From contig CM042030.1 in assembly GCA_023525975.1 (NCBI GenBank), positions 27,150,350-27,214,349 on the forward strand: DNA of 64,000 nt, in the 5' to 3' direction. The DNA comes from Smallanthus sonchifolius (Eukaryota; Streptophyta; Magnoliopsida; Asterales; Asteraceae). Below the pieces are notes generated by a model that worked only from the letters and a program-made list of their open reading frames with translations, searched no databases and had not been told where the DNA came from. Positions 23,806-35,201 of this stretch are shown here, piece after piece. The position numbers were made by a program, and so were the translations under genes. Within the stretch, counting starts at the first letter, position 1; each line of letters starts with the position of its first letter.

Positions 23806-24936
23806 AACGAATGGTAACACAAATTTAGATAGTAGTGTATGACTTAAATGAATGTTAAATGTTTTAAACGAACGATCCGTTCAACGGTGTTCTTGATGAT
23901 GATAAATGTTTGAATGTTTTTAATGATGAACGAAAGGCCGTATTTTCTTGTACATGATGTTAAAACCTAATGAATTATTGAATGATGAACCATTTTATAA
24001 ATTGAATGAAAAACTGGAACTCACCAGCGTAGCTGACTTTTTAGTATGCACATTCAGGTTAAGGGTAGGTTATGATGATGGACGGTGATGCTTGGAAAGC
24101 GAGAAGAGTTACCCGGATGATATGAAGACTGGCATCCCGTTATGATTAGTTTATGTTATGTTTATGTATTAGACTATGTTACGCTTCCGCATGTTGAATG
24201 ATGTTATGAGTATGTTTTAATGAAATTTCCCGCTGCGTTATTTGATATTCAAGTTTAATAACTGTTTGTGAATGAGTAAATCCAACAAGTGAGGCCTCTC
24301 GGGTTTGAGGCCTTACATTAATAAATAAATATTCTGGTTGTACCATTTAAATTATGGCTAGGAAAATAATATAACTATATATATTATTTTTAAGTTCGTA
24401 GGATTAATAAAATAATCATTTATGTGGCCAGAATAATAAATATATTTATTTTTATTCGGGTATATTGTAACATCCAAAAAAAAATAAAACGGCAGTTAAA
24501 ATGACGAAATAAACGAACGAGGCATGTCGGGTCGGGCCGGATGGGCCGGCGGGCTGGAAGGGGAGCCTCCCCTATAAATAGCTTAGACCTCCATCATTTC
24601 TCTCATTTACAAGTTCTAGAGAGTGAAACCGTAGAGAGAGAAAGTTGGCGGATCGACCCGAGATTTCAGCAAAGTGTTGCTCCATAGCTCGTGAGAAGAA
24701 CCTCCGGATCAGAAACTAGATTCAGGTAACGATCGGGCCTAAATCTGAGTTTTTGTTCGTTTTTGGGTTTTTCGGGTTTTGGGTGAAAAAGTAACGTTTT
24801 CACGGATAAAACTGAAAGATAAACATAGATTTGAGTTCCTTAATGGAAAACAAACGTTTTGAATGTAAACAGGTTCAGGATCTTGACGTGATCAGATCTG
24901 AATGCGAAAGTTAGGGTTTTACGAAGAAACAGATCG

Positions 24937-25086
24937 TGCGTACTTACCAAGTACGCACGGAGCAGGTCTTACTTATCAAGTACGCAGGAAGAGGGCACTG
25001 CATACTTATCAAGTACGCAGGAAGAGGATCTTGCGTACTTATCAAGTACGCAGGAAGCAGGGTCTGCGCACTTGCTAAGTGCGCAG
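24937..25086 (+). repeat. Palindrome array, GCGTACTT/GCGCACTT type, in S2
   Basis: About five units. The first has arms TGCGTACTT and AAGTACGCA, the last GCGCACTTG and TAAGTGCGC. One unit has lost its left arm. The array lies about 360 bp downstream of the TATA box, in the transcribed leader. Confidence 0.88.
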
Positions 25087-25850
25087 GCATCAAGTTGTTT
25101 AAGTAAAGTTAGTATGTTTTGAATGGTTAAACCGTTAGAGTCAGGATTGGGTTTGATGTGTATTTAACTATCAAATTCAGATCGGAAGTGACGTAGTGGG
25201 ACCTTTGTTTAGGGCAACCCGGATTAGCTTATCAGGTGAGTTCTAGAAGCCCTCTTTTAAATGTTTTATATAATGTTTTCGGGCTAGTGTGCATACATAT
25301 GAAATGATGTTTTTACGAAACGATGTTTATGAAACTATGTTTATAAAATGATGGTTATGAAACTATGTTTACGAAATGAAATGATTTGGAATGAACGGTT
25401 TATGGAAAGAAAGTTTATGAATGGAATGTTTACGAACGAAATGTTTATAAAGAAATGGTTTAAACTAAAGGTAAAGGGTTTCGAAAATGAATGAAAGGTT
25501 TTATGAAAAGAAAAGAAAAAAGGACAAAGGTTTTAAAGAAGTCATTACAAATCTAATCTGTCGAATAAATGGAATTGACGAATGAAGTCTGGGAATGTAA
25601 TTCCCAGCCTTGTGGTAGATTATGGACAGCGACCCATAGTTGCCATAAGAGCAATAGTGGCAGTGTCTTGGTGGCCTGCCAATGGTTTTGATGTTGTACA
25701 ACTGGTAGGGAGTAACGACGGTTACTCAGGGGTTAACGTGACCCTATGTAAGGTTAAATTATGATCCGACGGTGTTATGGCCGTGAGCCATAGCCGTCGA
25801 TGGAGGTTGTCGGTCTATGGACATGAGAGCCATAGGGGCAACTGAATGGG

Positions 25851-25952
25851 TATTGTCGGTCCTCGTGCAGTTAAGCCTTAGGGGCAATACAAAAGGGAGT
25901 TGACGGAATGTATTGTCGGTCTTCATGCAGTTAAGCCTTAGGGGCAATACCA
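25851..25952 (+). repeat. Repeat array with TATTGTCGG and GGGGCAATAC ends, in S2
   Basis: Two units of the repeat found three times in S1 and three times in the G-G LTRs. Confidence 0.85.
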
Positions 25953-26800
25953 TACTAAATGACGGTACGAACGGCAACACAGATTTAGATAGTAATGTAT
26001 GACTTAAATGAATGTTAAATGTTTTAAACAAATGATCCGTTCAATGTGTTTATGATGAGGAAAAATGTTTGAAGGTTTTCAATGATGAACGAAAGGCCCT
26101 GTATTCTTATACGAGATGTTAAACCCTAATGAATGTTTTGAATGATGAACCATTTCTTAAATCGAACGAAAGCTAGAACTCACCAGCGTAGCTGACTTTT
26201 TAGTATGCACATTCTGGCTAAGGCAGGTATGGATGATGGACGATGATGCTTGGCAAGCGAGAAGAGTTACCCGGTTGATCATGAAGACTGGCATCCCGTT
26301 ATGATTAGATTATGATATGTATATGTAATAGACTATGTTACGCTTCCGTTGTTAAACAATGTAATGGTTATGTATTATTGAAGTATTTTCCGCTGCGTTA
26401 TTTGATAATCAAGTTTAAGAACTGTTTGTGAATGAGTAAATCCAACAAGTGAGGCCTCCCGGGTTTGGGTCCTTACAGATATAAACGTGAGCAATAATAT
26501 AAATAATTATATTATTCATAAGTTTGAAACGTGACGAAAATAATATATAAATATATATATTATTTTTAATTGAAGTCACGGGTTGAAAATAATATAAATA
26601 TATTATTTATTTGAAGTTGTGATTTGAAAATAATATGAGTATATTATTTTATAAATGGTACTAATAATAAATATTGGTTACAAATCAAACCCGAGCCTAC
26701 GGGTGTTTTACGGGCTCAAAACATATTAATATGTTAATATAATTCTATGGGGGTGGTTTTATAATTAAATAATACTAGAAAAAGCTTTAAAAATATAATA

Positions 26801-26874
26801 CAGGGGACCGGTTTCGAACCCGGGTCTCTTGTGTGAGAGTCGAGTGTGTTAACCATCTTCGCCCGCTAGGGTTT
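26801..26874 (-). other. tRNA-like module in G-C right LTR
   Basis: On the minus strand a GATGGTTAACAC segment is followed by CCCGGGTTCGAAACC, a close match to a B box. Confidence 0.5.
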
Positions 26875-28065
26875 CGCACACATACCCGACTTCGTTTGGT
26901 TTTAACAAAAAAGTCCTGCTGGTGTTCTTCCCCTACGCGAGCCAAAACAAAAACTCATCCCAAACCATCGATTTCGACCACGGTTAACCAGAAGATCGTA
27001 GGGGTTTTGTTAAATGAGTGTTTGCGAACATGGGGTGAGTTTTAATTGCAAAAGTATCAAGTTTAAGATCGTTTAGTATAGGATTGATGGGCCGAAAATC
27101 CTAGTTTGAACTCAGAATCGATTTGGTCGAATCTGATGATAAAAGTCGATGGAATCATGGGGCTTTCGATAACCAGAGGGTTGCGATCCTAACCATACAA
27201 TTTAATTTAATTGAGGTCAAGCCTGGACTGGTGTTCGATTAAACCTAGAATGTTAAGAACCCTAGAATTGGTTCTTGATTAGATCGATGTTATAAACCCC
27301 AATTAGGTTAGGGCTTTTGATCTAGGGATGAAAACGAAACTGTAGGTGTATTCAATTACCTGAAATTATATCAGAAATGTGGAGATCGACTAAATGTCAG
27401 TCGCGACTTCAACGGTTACTCCCCGGCGTTTACGGCTGCGTCTCCGACCAAATCGAGTGGTGCAACAGGTTCGGGGAAATTCGAATAAGGTGTGCAGGTG
27501 TTGAATTGAAAGCTTAATGATCGAAACGAACCAATTTGATGGTCTCATGATTAGGAGTCGGCGGTTATGGCTTAACGGATCATAAATGTATTTAATTTGA
27601 ATCAATGTCGGGGTTTAATGACCTAATAATGGTCGTTAATGTCTGAGACGTGCATATCGGTTACAAAATCGGACGAATTTGAGGTTATAAGATTCGAATT
27701 TGGATCAAAGGCTCACTGTTTGACTTTTGGAAGTCAACCAAATCAAAATTGGACTAATAACAGATTTAGTCCTTGGGATTTCCTGTGTTTGAGTTTGGAA
27801 AATTGGCAAAAAAGACCCTTGAGGTTTTAATTGAGTTAAATACATGGTTAGTTGACTTGTAAAAGTCAACATGACTTAAAGATTGGATTTTGACTTTACC
27901 AAGTCAAATAGGATTAGGTTTAGGCTAATTACACAATTTGTCCTTGTGGTTTAGTTTGGATAATGACATAAATAGTCCCTGAAGTTAGAGGTAGGTTAAC
28001 TACGTTAAGATTTAACGGAATTGTGCTAACGGAGTTATCTCAAAAAGGCCGAGTGTCACACCAAG

Positions 28066-30383
28066 GTTCAACTTATTTCTCAAAGATTGATCTTCAATCC
28101 GGTTACCATCAACTTCGTGTGCACAAAAAAGGTATTCCAAAAACAGCGTTTCGTACAAGATATGATCACTACGAATTTGTGGTTATGCCTTTTGGGTTAA
28201 CCAATGCACCCGCGGTATTCATGGACCTCATGAACCGCGTATGCAGACCTTACTTGGATAAATTCGTGATCGTCTTAATCGACGACATCTTGATGTACTC
28301 CAAGACTAAAGAGGATCATGAGCAACATCTTAGGTTGATTTTAGACCTTTTGAGAAAAGAGAAACTATATGCCAAGTTCTCCAAGTGTGAATTTTGGCTA
28401 AAGGAAGTTTAATTCTTGGGTCATATTGTCAATGAGAAGGGAATTCATGTTGACCCACTAAGATAGATGCTGTAAAGAATTGGAGTACACCTAAAACCAC
28501 TACCGAGGTTCATTCATTCCTTGGTCTAGCGAGTTATTACCGTCGATTCATCTCCAATTTCTCCAAGATTGCTGTCCCTCTCACCGCTTTGACAATAAGG
28601 GTAAACCTTATGAGTGGGGACCAAAGCAAGAGGGAGCCTTTCAAACCCTCAAGCAAAAGTTGTGCAATGCTCCTATTCTAACCCTTCCTGATGGGAATGA
28701 TGATCTTGTTGTCTATTGTGATGCATCAAACCAAGGTCTTGGTTGTGTACTCATGCAACGAGGCAAAGTAATAGCTTATGCATCAAGACAACATAATATT
28801 CATGAGAAGAATTATACAACGCACGATCTTGAGTTGGGTGCGGTCGTCTTTGCTTTGAAGATTTGGAGACATTATCTTTATGGCACACAATGTTTGGTGT
28901 TTACCAACCACAAAAATCTCCAACACATTTTCAATCAAAAAGAACTCAACATGAGGCAACGGCGTTGGGTTGAACTCCTTAACGACTACGACTGCGAGAT
29001 TTGTTACCATCCCGGTAAGGCGAATGTTGTGGCCGATGCATTGAGTTGTAAAGAACATGTCATGCTTCATTGTGTCAAGATTCAAACCGACATTCAAATC
29101 CGTATTCTTGAAGCTCAACATGTCTCAGTTACTGAGGGTAACATGTATGAAGAGATATCATGTGGAGTGAAACTTCAATTGGAAACCAAACCCAATGGTT
29201 TACTCTATTACTTGGATCGTGTTTGGATTCCCAATCATGATGATCTCATTACGTTTCTTATGAACGAGGCACACAAGACTCTTTATTCTATACATACCGG
29301 TGCGGATAAAATGTACAAAGATCTTCACCAACAATATTGGTGGCCCGGTATGAAGAAAGACATTGCCCTTTATGTAGCAAAATGTCTAACTTGTTCAAAA
29401 GTCAAAGTCGAGCATCAATGTCCTTCCGGTTTGCTTGAACATCTGGAGATTCCCGTGTAGAAATGAGAGAATCTAGCCATGGATTTCATTACCAAACTTC
29501 CTCGCACATCGAGTGGTCATGACAGCATATGGGTGATCATTGACCGTCTCACCAAATCAGCTCACTTCTTGTCTATCCGTGAAGACTACCGAGTTGATAA
29601 ATTACCTAGAATTTACATTGAAGAAGGTGAGTCGTCACGGTGTTCCCTTAAACACAATATCCGATAGAGATGCTCGTTTCACCTCCTGGTTTTGGCAATC
29701 CCTCCAAACTGCTCTTGGCACACGCTTGGATTTGAGCACGGCTTACCATCCCCAAACAGATGGTCAAACCGAACGAACAATCCAAACTCTCGAGGATATG
29801 CTTAGAGCTTGTGTTATTGACTTTGGTGGCAATTGGGATTCTCACTTACCCCTCATTGAGTTCTCCTACAACAACAACTACCGCACGAGTATTAACATGG
29901 CTCCCTTTGAAGCTCTTTATGGTCGCAAGTGTCGTTCACCTATCTGTTTGAATGAAATTGGTGAAGCTCAAATCACCGGTCCTGAGTTAATCCAAGAAAC
30001 ATCCGACAAGATCATTCAAATCCATGACAACATTCGAGTAGCGAGAAGCCGGCAAAAGAGCTATGCCGACAAATGACGAAAACCCTTGGAATTCCAAGGC
30101 GTTGACGTGATACTTCTAAAGGTGTCTCCTTGGAAGGGTGTGATCCGTTTTGGGAAAAAGGGTAAACTAGCACCTCACTATGTGGTTCCATTCAAGATCC
30201 TCGAAAGGATTGGGAATGTGGCTTACAAACTCGAGTTACCTCCAGAACTTAGCAATGTACATCCAACGTTTCACGTGTCCAACTTGAAGAAATGTTTAGC
30301 TGACGAGAATCTTCACATACCACTCAACGAAGTGCACATTGATGACACAATGCACTTTGTTGAGAAACCCATGGAAATTATGG
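28066..30383 (+). pseudogene. Gypsy pol relic G-B, part 2 (RT, RNase H, integrase)
   Basis: It resumes exactly where 17049 stopped. Reverse transcriptase has GSTYFSKIDLQSGYHQL and the catalytic IDDILMYS near 28280. RNase H has VVYCDASNQGLGCVLMQ near 28690. The integrase zinc region (HTGADKMYKDLHQQYWWPG, CLTCSKVK) lies near 29290-29410, and the core includes MDFITKLP and YHPQTDGQ. Damage: stops at 28410-28412, 29458-29460 and 30074-30076, and frameshifts near 28460, 28595 and 29625. The frame is cut at 30383 inside the C-terminal region (EKPMEIM), just where the G-D LTR begins. About 50 C-terminal residues and the purine tract are therefore absent. Confidence 0.92.
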
Positions 30384-31416
30384 TGTGACACCCGACAAAT
30401 TCCAGTTAACCCCGTTAACTCAGTTAGAAACCTCAGGGACAAATTCTGCCATAATCTCAAACTATAACACATGAAATCACAGGGACTAATTCTGTAAGTA
30501 CCCTAAACCTAAATTGATTGACTCCTGAAAGTCAAAATTGAGATTGTTTGACTTCTGAAAGTCAAACAATGATCCTTTGATCCAAATTCGCAACAAAAAC
30601 TCCAAGACTGTCCAAATTCGTAATTGAAGTACATGTTAACGTCTTGTTCGATCATCATTGAAGCATTAAACATTGTTATTAATTCGAATTAATACCATTT
30701 ACCACCTAAACCCCGTAACCGTCGACTACTCATCAAGAACCCATCAAATTCGATCATTTGGTCTGTTATTCACATAAACAAACACCATGCGCTCCTCATT
30801 CGCACCCCACTGAACCTGTAGCACCATTCAATTTCACCGAAGAAGCGACAAAAGCCGCCGGAGACCAAACCACACAAAGTCGGAGGTCCATTTGGTCGAG
30901 CACTATCAATTCAAACTCCAATCTGGTAATTGAAACCTCCCACACTTTCGTTTTAGTTTGTAGATTGAAAGCCCCATCCTAATTGAGGCTTACAACACCG
31001 ATTAGAACACGAACCAATTCTAGGGTTCATACCAATTACGATTTAATCGAGCTATACCCTAGACATAACCTCAATCCAATTAATTCATATGGTTAGCTTC
31101 ACTATCATCAACTCTATAAAAGCCCTATGAATTCAACCATTTATATTATCGGTTTCAACTAAATCGAAATCATGATTAAACCTAGGGTTTTTGGCTTTTT
31201 GAAACGGAAATTAACGGCTTAAAACTCAACAATTTTTGCAATTAAATATACTTGTAGATTCGCAATACTCTGACTAACAGAAACCCCAAGTCCCTTTGAT
31301 CAATCGCTATCGAAATCAGAAGGATTGGGAGAGCTTTTGGATCTGATGATGATAGCAGGGAAGAACACAGAGACCTTATGTGATAAAACCAAACCGATCC
31401 GGGTTCTGTTGCGATA

Positions 31417-31488
31417 GCCTAGCGGGCGAGATGGTTAGAGTGTGTGGCTGGTGGGGAGGAGACCCGGGTTCGAGTCTCTCCAACCCCA
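31417..31488 (+). other. tRNA-like module in G-D LTR
   Basis: Plus strand: GATGGTTAGAGTG followed by GACCCGGGTTCGAGTC, inside a GC-rich island. GAGAC and GTCTC flank the loop and could form a stem. Confidence 0.55.
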
Positions 31489-31658
31489 TTTTATTTTTAA
31501 ACAAGTTTTGATATATTTAAATAAAAACAAACCGTATATTATTATAATAATATATTAATAGGTTTATAATACATTTTAAGTATTATTTTCATTTTAAAAA
31601 TAATATAATTATTTATATTATTTCCTAAACTATCATTTAATTCATAAAAATATATGAA

Positions 31659-31677
31659 TATATATATATATATATAT
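31659..31677. repeat. TA microsatellite
   Basis: Alternating TA run in the AT-rich part of the G-D LTR. Confidence 0.85.
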
Positions 31678-32440
31678 TATTAACTCGTGTTTGGTAGTGT
31701 TTTGTACGTACCACATCCATATTAAGTATTAAACTAGGGATTCTTTAATCCCGATGACATGTTTGTCTACTCGTTAATCATTAGTTTGTCTTAGGACATC
31801 CGACCTTCCTGTATCGTTGTCACAAAAATCCTATGTGTTCCTAACTATCATAAATCATATTCTAGGGCATTCGTAGACTGTCCACGGGCAATCCATTTGT
31901 GAGGTGCTAATTACTACGCTTTACATAACTCAGGTGAGTTTCACGGCCCCTTTTTACTGTTTTAAACTAGGGGGAGAAAACATGACACAAACATTTGGTT
32001 ATTGTAATTCTTATATATATCACTTTCTAAACTAAGCGTAACACACTATCATGAAAGTCCTTACACACATCGAACCGTTAATATGGATTTAGCTAGGTAA
32101 TCTTTAGTAGTACTACTGGGCCTGACAAGCCCCACTCGCGTTAGTCACGCTACTCGACTGGAGGTCGAACGGGTGAAATATTAACCTAAACACATCACCA
32201 TGGTTGATAGACATGGTGGAAGGCATTCAAACACAAACAGTCAGTTTCGGTTGCGAGCGCTTTAGTAAACATGAACGTAGGTTAGCTACCTATTGATATA
32301 TATTGAATGTACATAACCGGGCAAACATTATTACGAACTGAAAACCTGTGAACTCACCAACCTAGTATTGACACATTTTCTTACATGTTTTCTTAGGTCG
32401 CTAAGGCACAGGTGCACAATTAGGGCATGCATTAGGGTCC

Positions 32441-32820
32441 TGTAGGTCCCCTCGGGTTCTCAATGGATCTAACTCGAGACGTGACGTGTATCAAACACAC
32501 CGAATGCGGAATCCAACCTTATGAATGATTGTGTATATGAGACAAGATCAAGACTAGAATCAACATAAGATGTAAATAATTCTCTTTGATTTCCACCAAA
32601 CTCAGAGTGTACAGAACTTGAATACAAATTGCAAAGCTTAAGAAACTAACATGTAAACTCCTATTTATAGACTCACACAACCATGCAGGCGAACTTAAGA
32701 AGTTCGCCTAAACTATTTAAGTTCGCCTATTACAAAACTTAACCAAATCTTACAAAAACATAAAGACATAAAAGATCTAATCAATTACAAGGCCTATTGT
32801 CACAAAACTATGTCCTAACA
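32441..32820 (-). repeat. C2 3' LTR
   Basis: 380 bp, TGTAGGTCC to CCTAACA. It is related to solo LTR S3 in reverse orientation. On the far side GACTCCCCCTTG (32821-32832) is the reversed polypurine tract. Confidence 0.88.
32688..32728 (-). repeat. Palindrome array, GCGAACTT type, in C2 LTR
   Basis: One complete palindrome with arms GCGAACTTA and AAGTTCGC, plus a lone AAGTTCGCC arm. This is fewer units than in S3. Confidence 0.8.
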
Positions 32821-32832
32821 GACTCCCCCTTG
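32821..32832 (-). other. Polypurine tract of C2
   Basis: The minus strand reads CAAGGGGGAGTC directly before the 3' LTR. Confidence 0.85.
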
Positions 32833-34719
32833 ACAATAGCTTGATCATCTGTCTTCATGTTGAACTCTTCCAATTCTCTGGTAGTTTACTCCCTGCACAC
32901 ACTCCATGTCTGATGCAAATCTCCAAGACTCTCTTATATTGCAAACCCTGCTCACGCCATTCACTAGTAAACATAATCTCTTTTCTCTTTAACATGTGCT
33001 GATCTTTCTTTGAGACTTCAATAAGATTCATAGCATCATAGAAACAAGCTATAACCTTATTGTCTTGATCTTCAATCTTTGCCTCTCCAGTGTTCACATC
33101 TACATACCACCATTTCATATTACCCAGACAATCTTGTGGTATTTTCTTCAGAGGTATCTTCTTTACAACTTTGACTTGTTTAAACTTGTAACTCAAAATC
33201 AATTTACTAGTTTTAGAGTCAGTACTCTTTACTCTCTTGCCATTATGTGGTTTTAGCTTCTCATATTTCTGTGAACTACCTTCCACTTTAATCAACCTTG
33301 CTATAGCATCAGCAATACCATTCTTTGAATTGTTGATTAAGGATTTAGTTGTCAAACAATTCAGCTCACATCTAGGCAAAGTATTAAAATAACTAAGTCT
33401 TAGTTTCAAATATTGAACACAATCAGATCTTTTTAAGGCAAACAGATTGATTTCTTCATCAAAGAACTAACTGATAATTCTACAAACACATTTTTCTTTA
33501 TTCAGATATTTTTCTTTCAGAATAGTTGGTGATGATGAATCAGGTAACATTTTCTTCCAGCTTTTTACCAATTCTAACCATTTTTCCTTCGTCATACTTG
33601 TATCCCTATACATCACAGGTTCTTCAGTTGTCTTTGACTGAGCATTATTTGAGTTAGAATCAGGCATTGTGACATCTTGAGTTGAATCCATAGAGTCAGC
33701 CATTCCATCAGAAGTTACTTCAGGAATAACATCCTCTAGGATGAAATCAAAAGGCACATTAAGACCATCACACCCTTCATACATCAAACTTGTTATATCT
33801 TTGGTAATCTCCACTTCTACAATCTCTCATTCTTCTATCTCTGAGTTATTTTCTTCATCTTCTAAGTCCTCAAACAATTCATCTATATCATCTAAGCAGT
33901 CTATCTTTTCAGCTTCATCCAAATCAGAATCATCTTTAAAGAATTCTAGAAGCAAAACCTCTTCATTCTCTCCTATAACTTTTTCACCTGAAACTTCAAC
34001 TTGAATTAATGTAGACTCACCTTGAAACTGAGATACCGGAGCAATGTCAGAGTATTAACGATCACCCTTGTTCCCAATGGGATCTATATCTTCATCATCC
34101 TTTCTATGAATTTCCTCCATATGACAAGTATTCTTAACTATGACGGGCATCTCCCCCTGAGCGTCAATACGCTCTATCAATTGTGAGATTATAATTTGCA
34201 TCTCAGAAATCTGCTTGCTTTGAGATTGAAGAGTTTGTTCTCTTAGAAAATCATTTGCCCTTAATACATCGACTTGACCTTGAAGACCCACAACTTGGGC
34301 TTCTAGGCAAGAGACTTTGCCTTGTAGATAAACAACTATAGCATCCTTTGATGAACTAGACGGACCAGCTTGTGAAGACGTATGTGGAGGAACTGGAGCA
34401 GGAGTACCTTGAGGTGAAGTAGACTGAGACGGATGTGGAGATATAACCAAAGAATCCACAAAATCCAAGTCATCAGTTACTCGAGCAGTTGCAGCAGCAG
34501 TCATGGAAGTAGACAATAGCTTCTGTGACTTTAGAGTAGGAATATAATCAGAATCAGAAGAAGATTCATCTGTTAACGACCTTTTGCCGAGTGTTGTTCC
34601 AAGAGGAAGACCCTGAACAGACTTGCGTCTTGGTTTAGTAGCCACCGACTTTAGTCTTTTACCAGCATTTGCCAATGGAATATTAGCAAGTTTAGCATAA
34701 TGATCTGGATCAAAGTCCT

Positions 34720-35201
34720 TGTTAGGACATAGATTTGTAATGACAAAAGCTTGTAATAGTTAGATTTTAAGTCTTTATGTTTTTGTTATGTAATTGTATA
34801 AAGTTGCTAAGTGTTTCTACAAGTGAGCCTAGAGGCGAACTTGTTAAGTTCGCCTGGTCTATCAGAGGCGAACTTAATAAGTTCGCCTAGGTCTAACTGA
34901 GGCGAACTTGTTAAGTTCGCTTAATATGTTTCAGGCGAACTTAATAAGTTCGCTTACAGCAGGTTAGTTTCTATATATATGTGTTTACAGAGTCATTAGA
35001 CATAGAACAGAACAGAGAGAACGATTTGTCTGACTGAGTCTGTAAACCATTATGAATCTGAATATATTTGAGAAGTTTATTTACGCGTGTTGTTTGAATT
35101 GTCGGTTAGTATACAAACGTTAACACGAAGGATTCCGCACTTCGTGTTATAGCAACGTCATATCACGAGTTCGATCAGTAGTTGAGTTACCTGGACCTAC
35201 A
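34720..35201 (+). mobile_element. Solo copia LTR S3 within C2 ORF3
   Basis: 482 bp, TGTTAGGAC to GGACCTACA. The perfect duplication GTCCT lies at 34715-34719 and 35202-35206. Same family as the C2 LTR but opposite orientation, so a related element inserted into C2 and later lost its interior by LTR-LTR recombination. Confidence 0.93.
34833..34955 (+). repeat. Palindrome array, GCGAACTT type, in S3
   Basis: Four units of about 36 bp with arms GGCGAACTT and AAGTTCGC around GTT or AAT. They are followed within about 20 bases by the TATA-like TATATATATG. Confidence 0.92.

Larger units (their letters stand above)
22215..24317 (+). mobile_element. Solo LTR S1
   Basis: S1 is about 2.1 kb, of the same family as S2 and the G-G LTRs. 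Its 5' end is degraded (CTTAACATCC for TGTAACATCC) and its 3' end is GGCCTTACA. The TATA box TATAAATA is at 22332-22339. No target duplication: the left flank carries a repeated fragment, AGATTTGA followed by CGTCCTACAACATACTTA, and host sequence is missing. It contains a palindrome array and a repeat array. Confidence 0.85.
24466..26477 (+). mobile_element. Solo LTR S2
   Basis: S2 is 2012 bp, starting TGTAACATCC and ending GTCCTTACA. The likely duplication is TATAT at 24461-24465 against GATAT at 26478-26482, with one mismatch; the uninterrupted host in the left LTR reads GATAT. The TATA box TATAAATA is at 24573-24580. It is a close relative of S1, inserted 148 bp away in the same orientation. 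Confidence 0.9.
17050..28060 (-). mobile_element. Gypsy-type LTR element G-C, non-coding, inserted in G-B pol
   Basis: The target duplication CCAAG is at 17045-17049 and 28061-28065. Termini are TGTCACAC and GTGTCACA. A primer site in reverse complement next to the right LTR shows minus orientation. The internal part (18911-21208) has no gag or pol. The left LTR copy lacks about 1 kb present at the outer end of the right copy (27060-28060). The right LTR contains two solo LTRs. This is either a deletion derivative or a non-autonomous element. Confidence 0.88.
21225..28060 (-). repeat. G-C right LTR (5' LTR on minus strand), interrupted by S1 and S2
   Basis: It starts TGTCACACCCC like the left copy and ends GAGTGTCACA. 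About 120 bp present in the left copy (near 18040-18150) is missing at the S1 junction. The end segment 27060-28060 is recognisably related to the LTR of G-A. Confidence 0.85.
30384..32440 (+). repeat. Gypsy LTR G-D, partial, plus orientation
   Basis: It begins TGTGACACCCGACAAATTCC, the reverse complement of the end of the LTR at 1897-16001, and aligns with that LTR for most of its length in opposite orientation. It is cut at 32440 by C2, with the probable C2 duplication GGTCC at 32436-32440. It contains a tRNA-like module and a TA microsatellite (31659-31677). Confidence 0.82.

Noticed and set aside
30758..30982. Host gene in the G-D LTR
   Set aside because: A 74-codon frame with no recognisable domain, inside sequence that aligns with another LTR.
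33741..34004. Ser-rich 87-codon plus-strand frame
   Set aside because: It is the antisense shadow of the acidic region of C2 ORF3.
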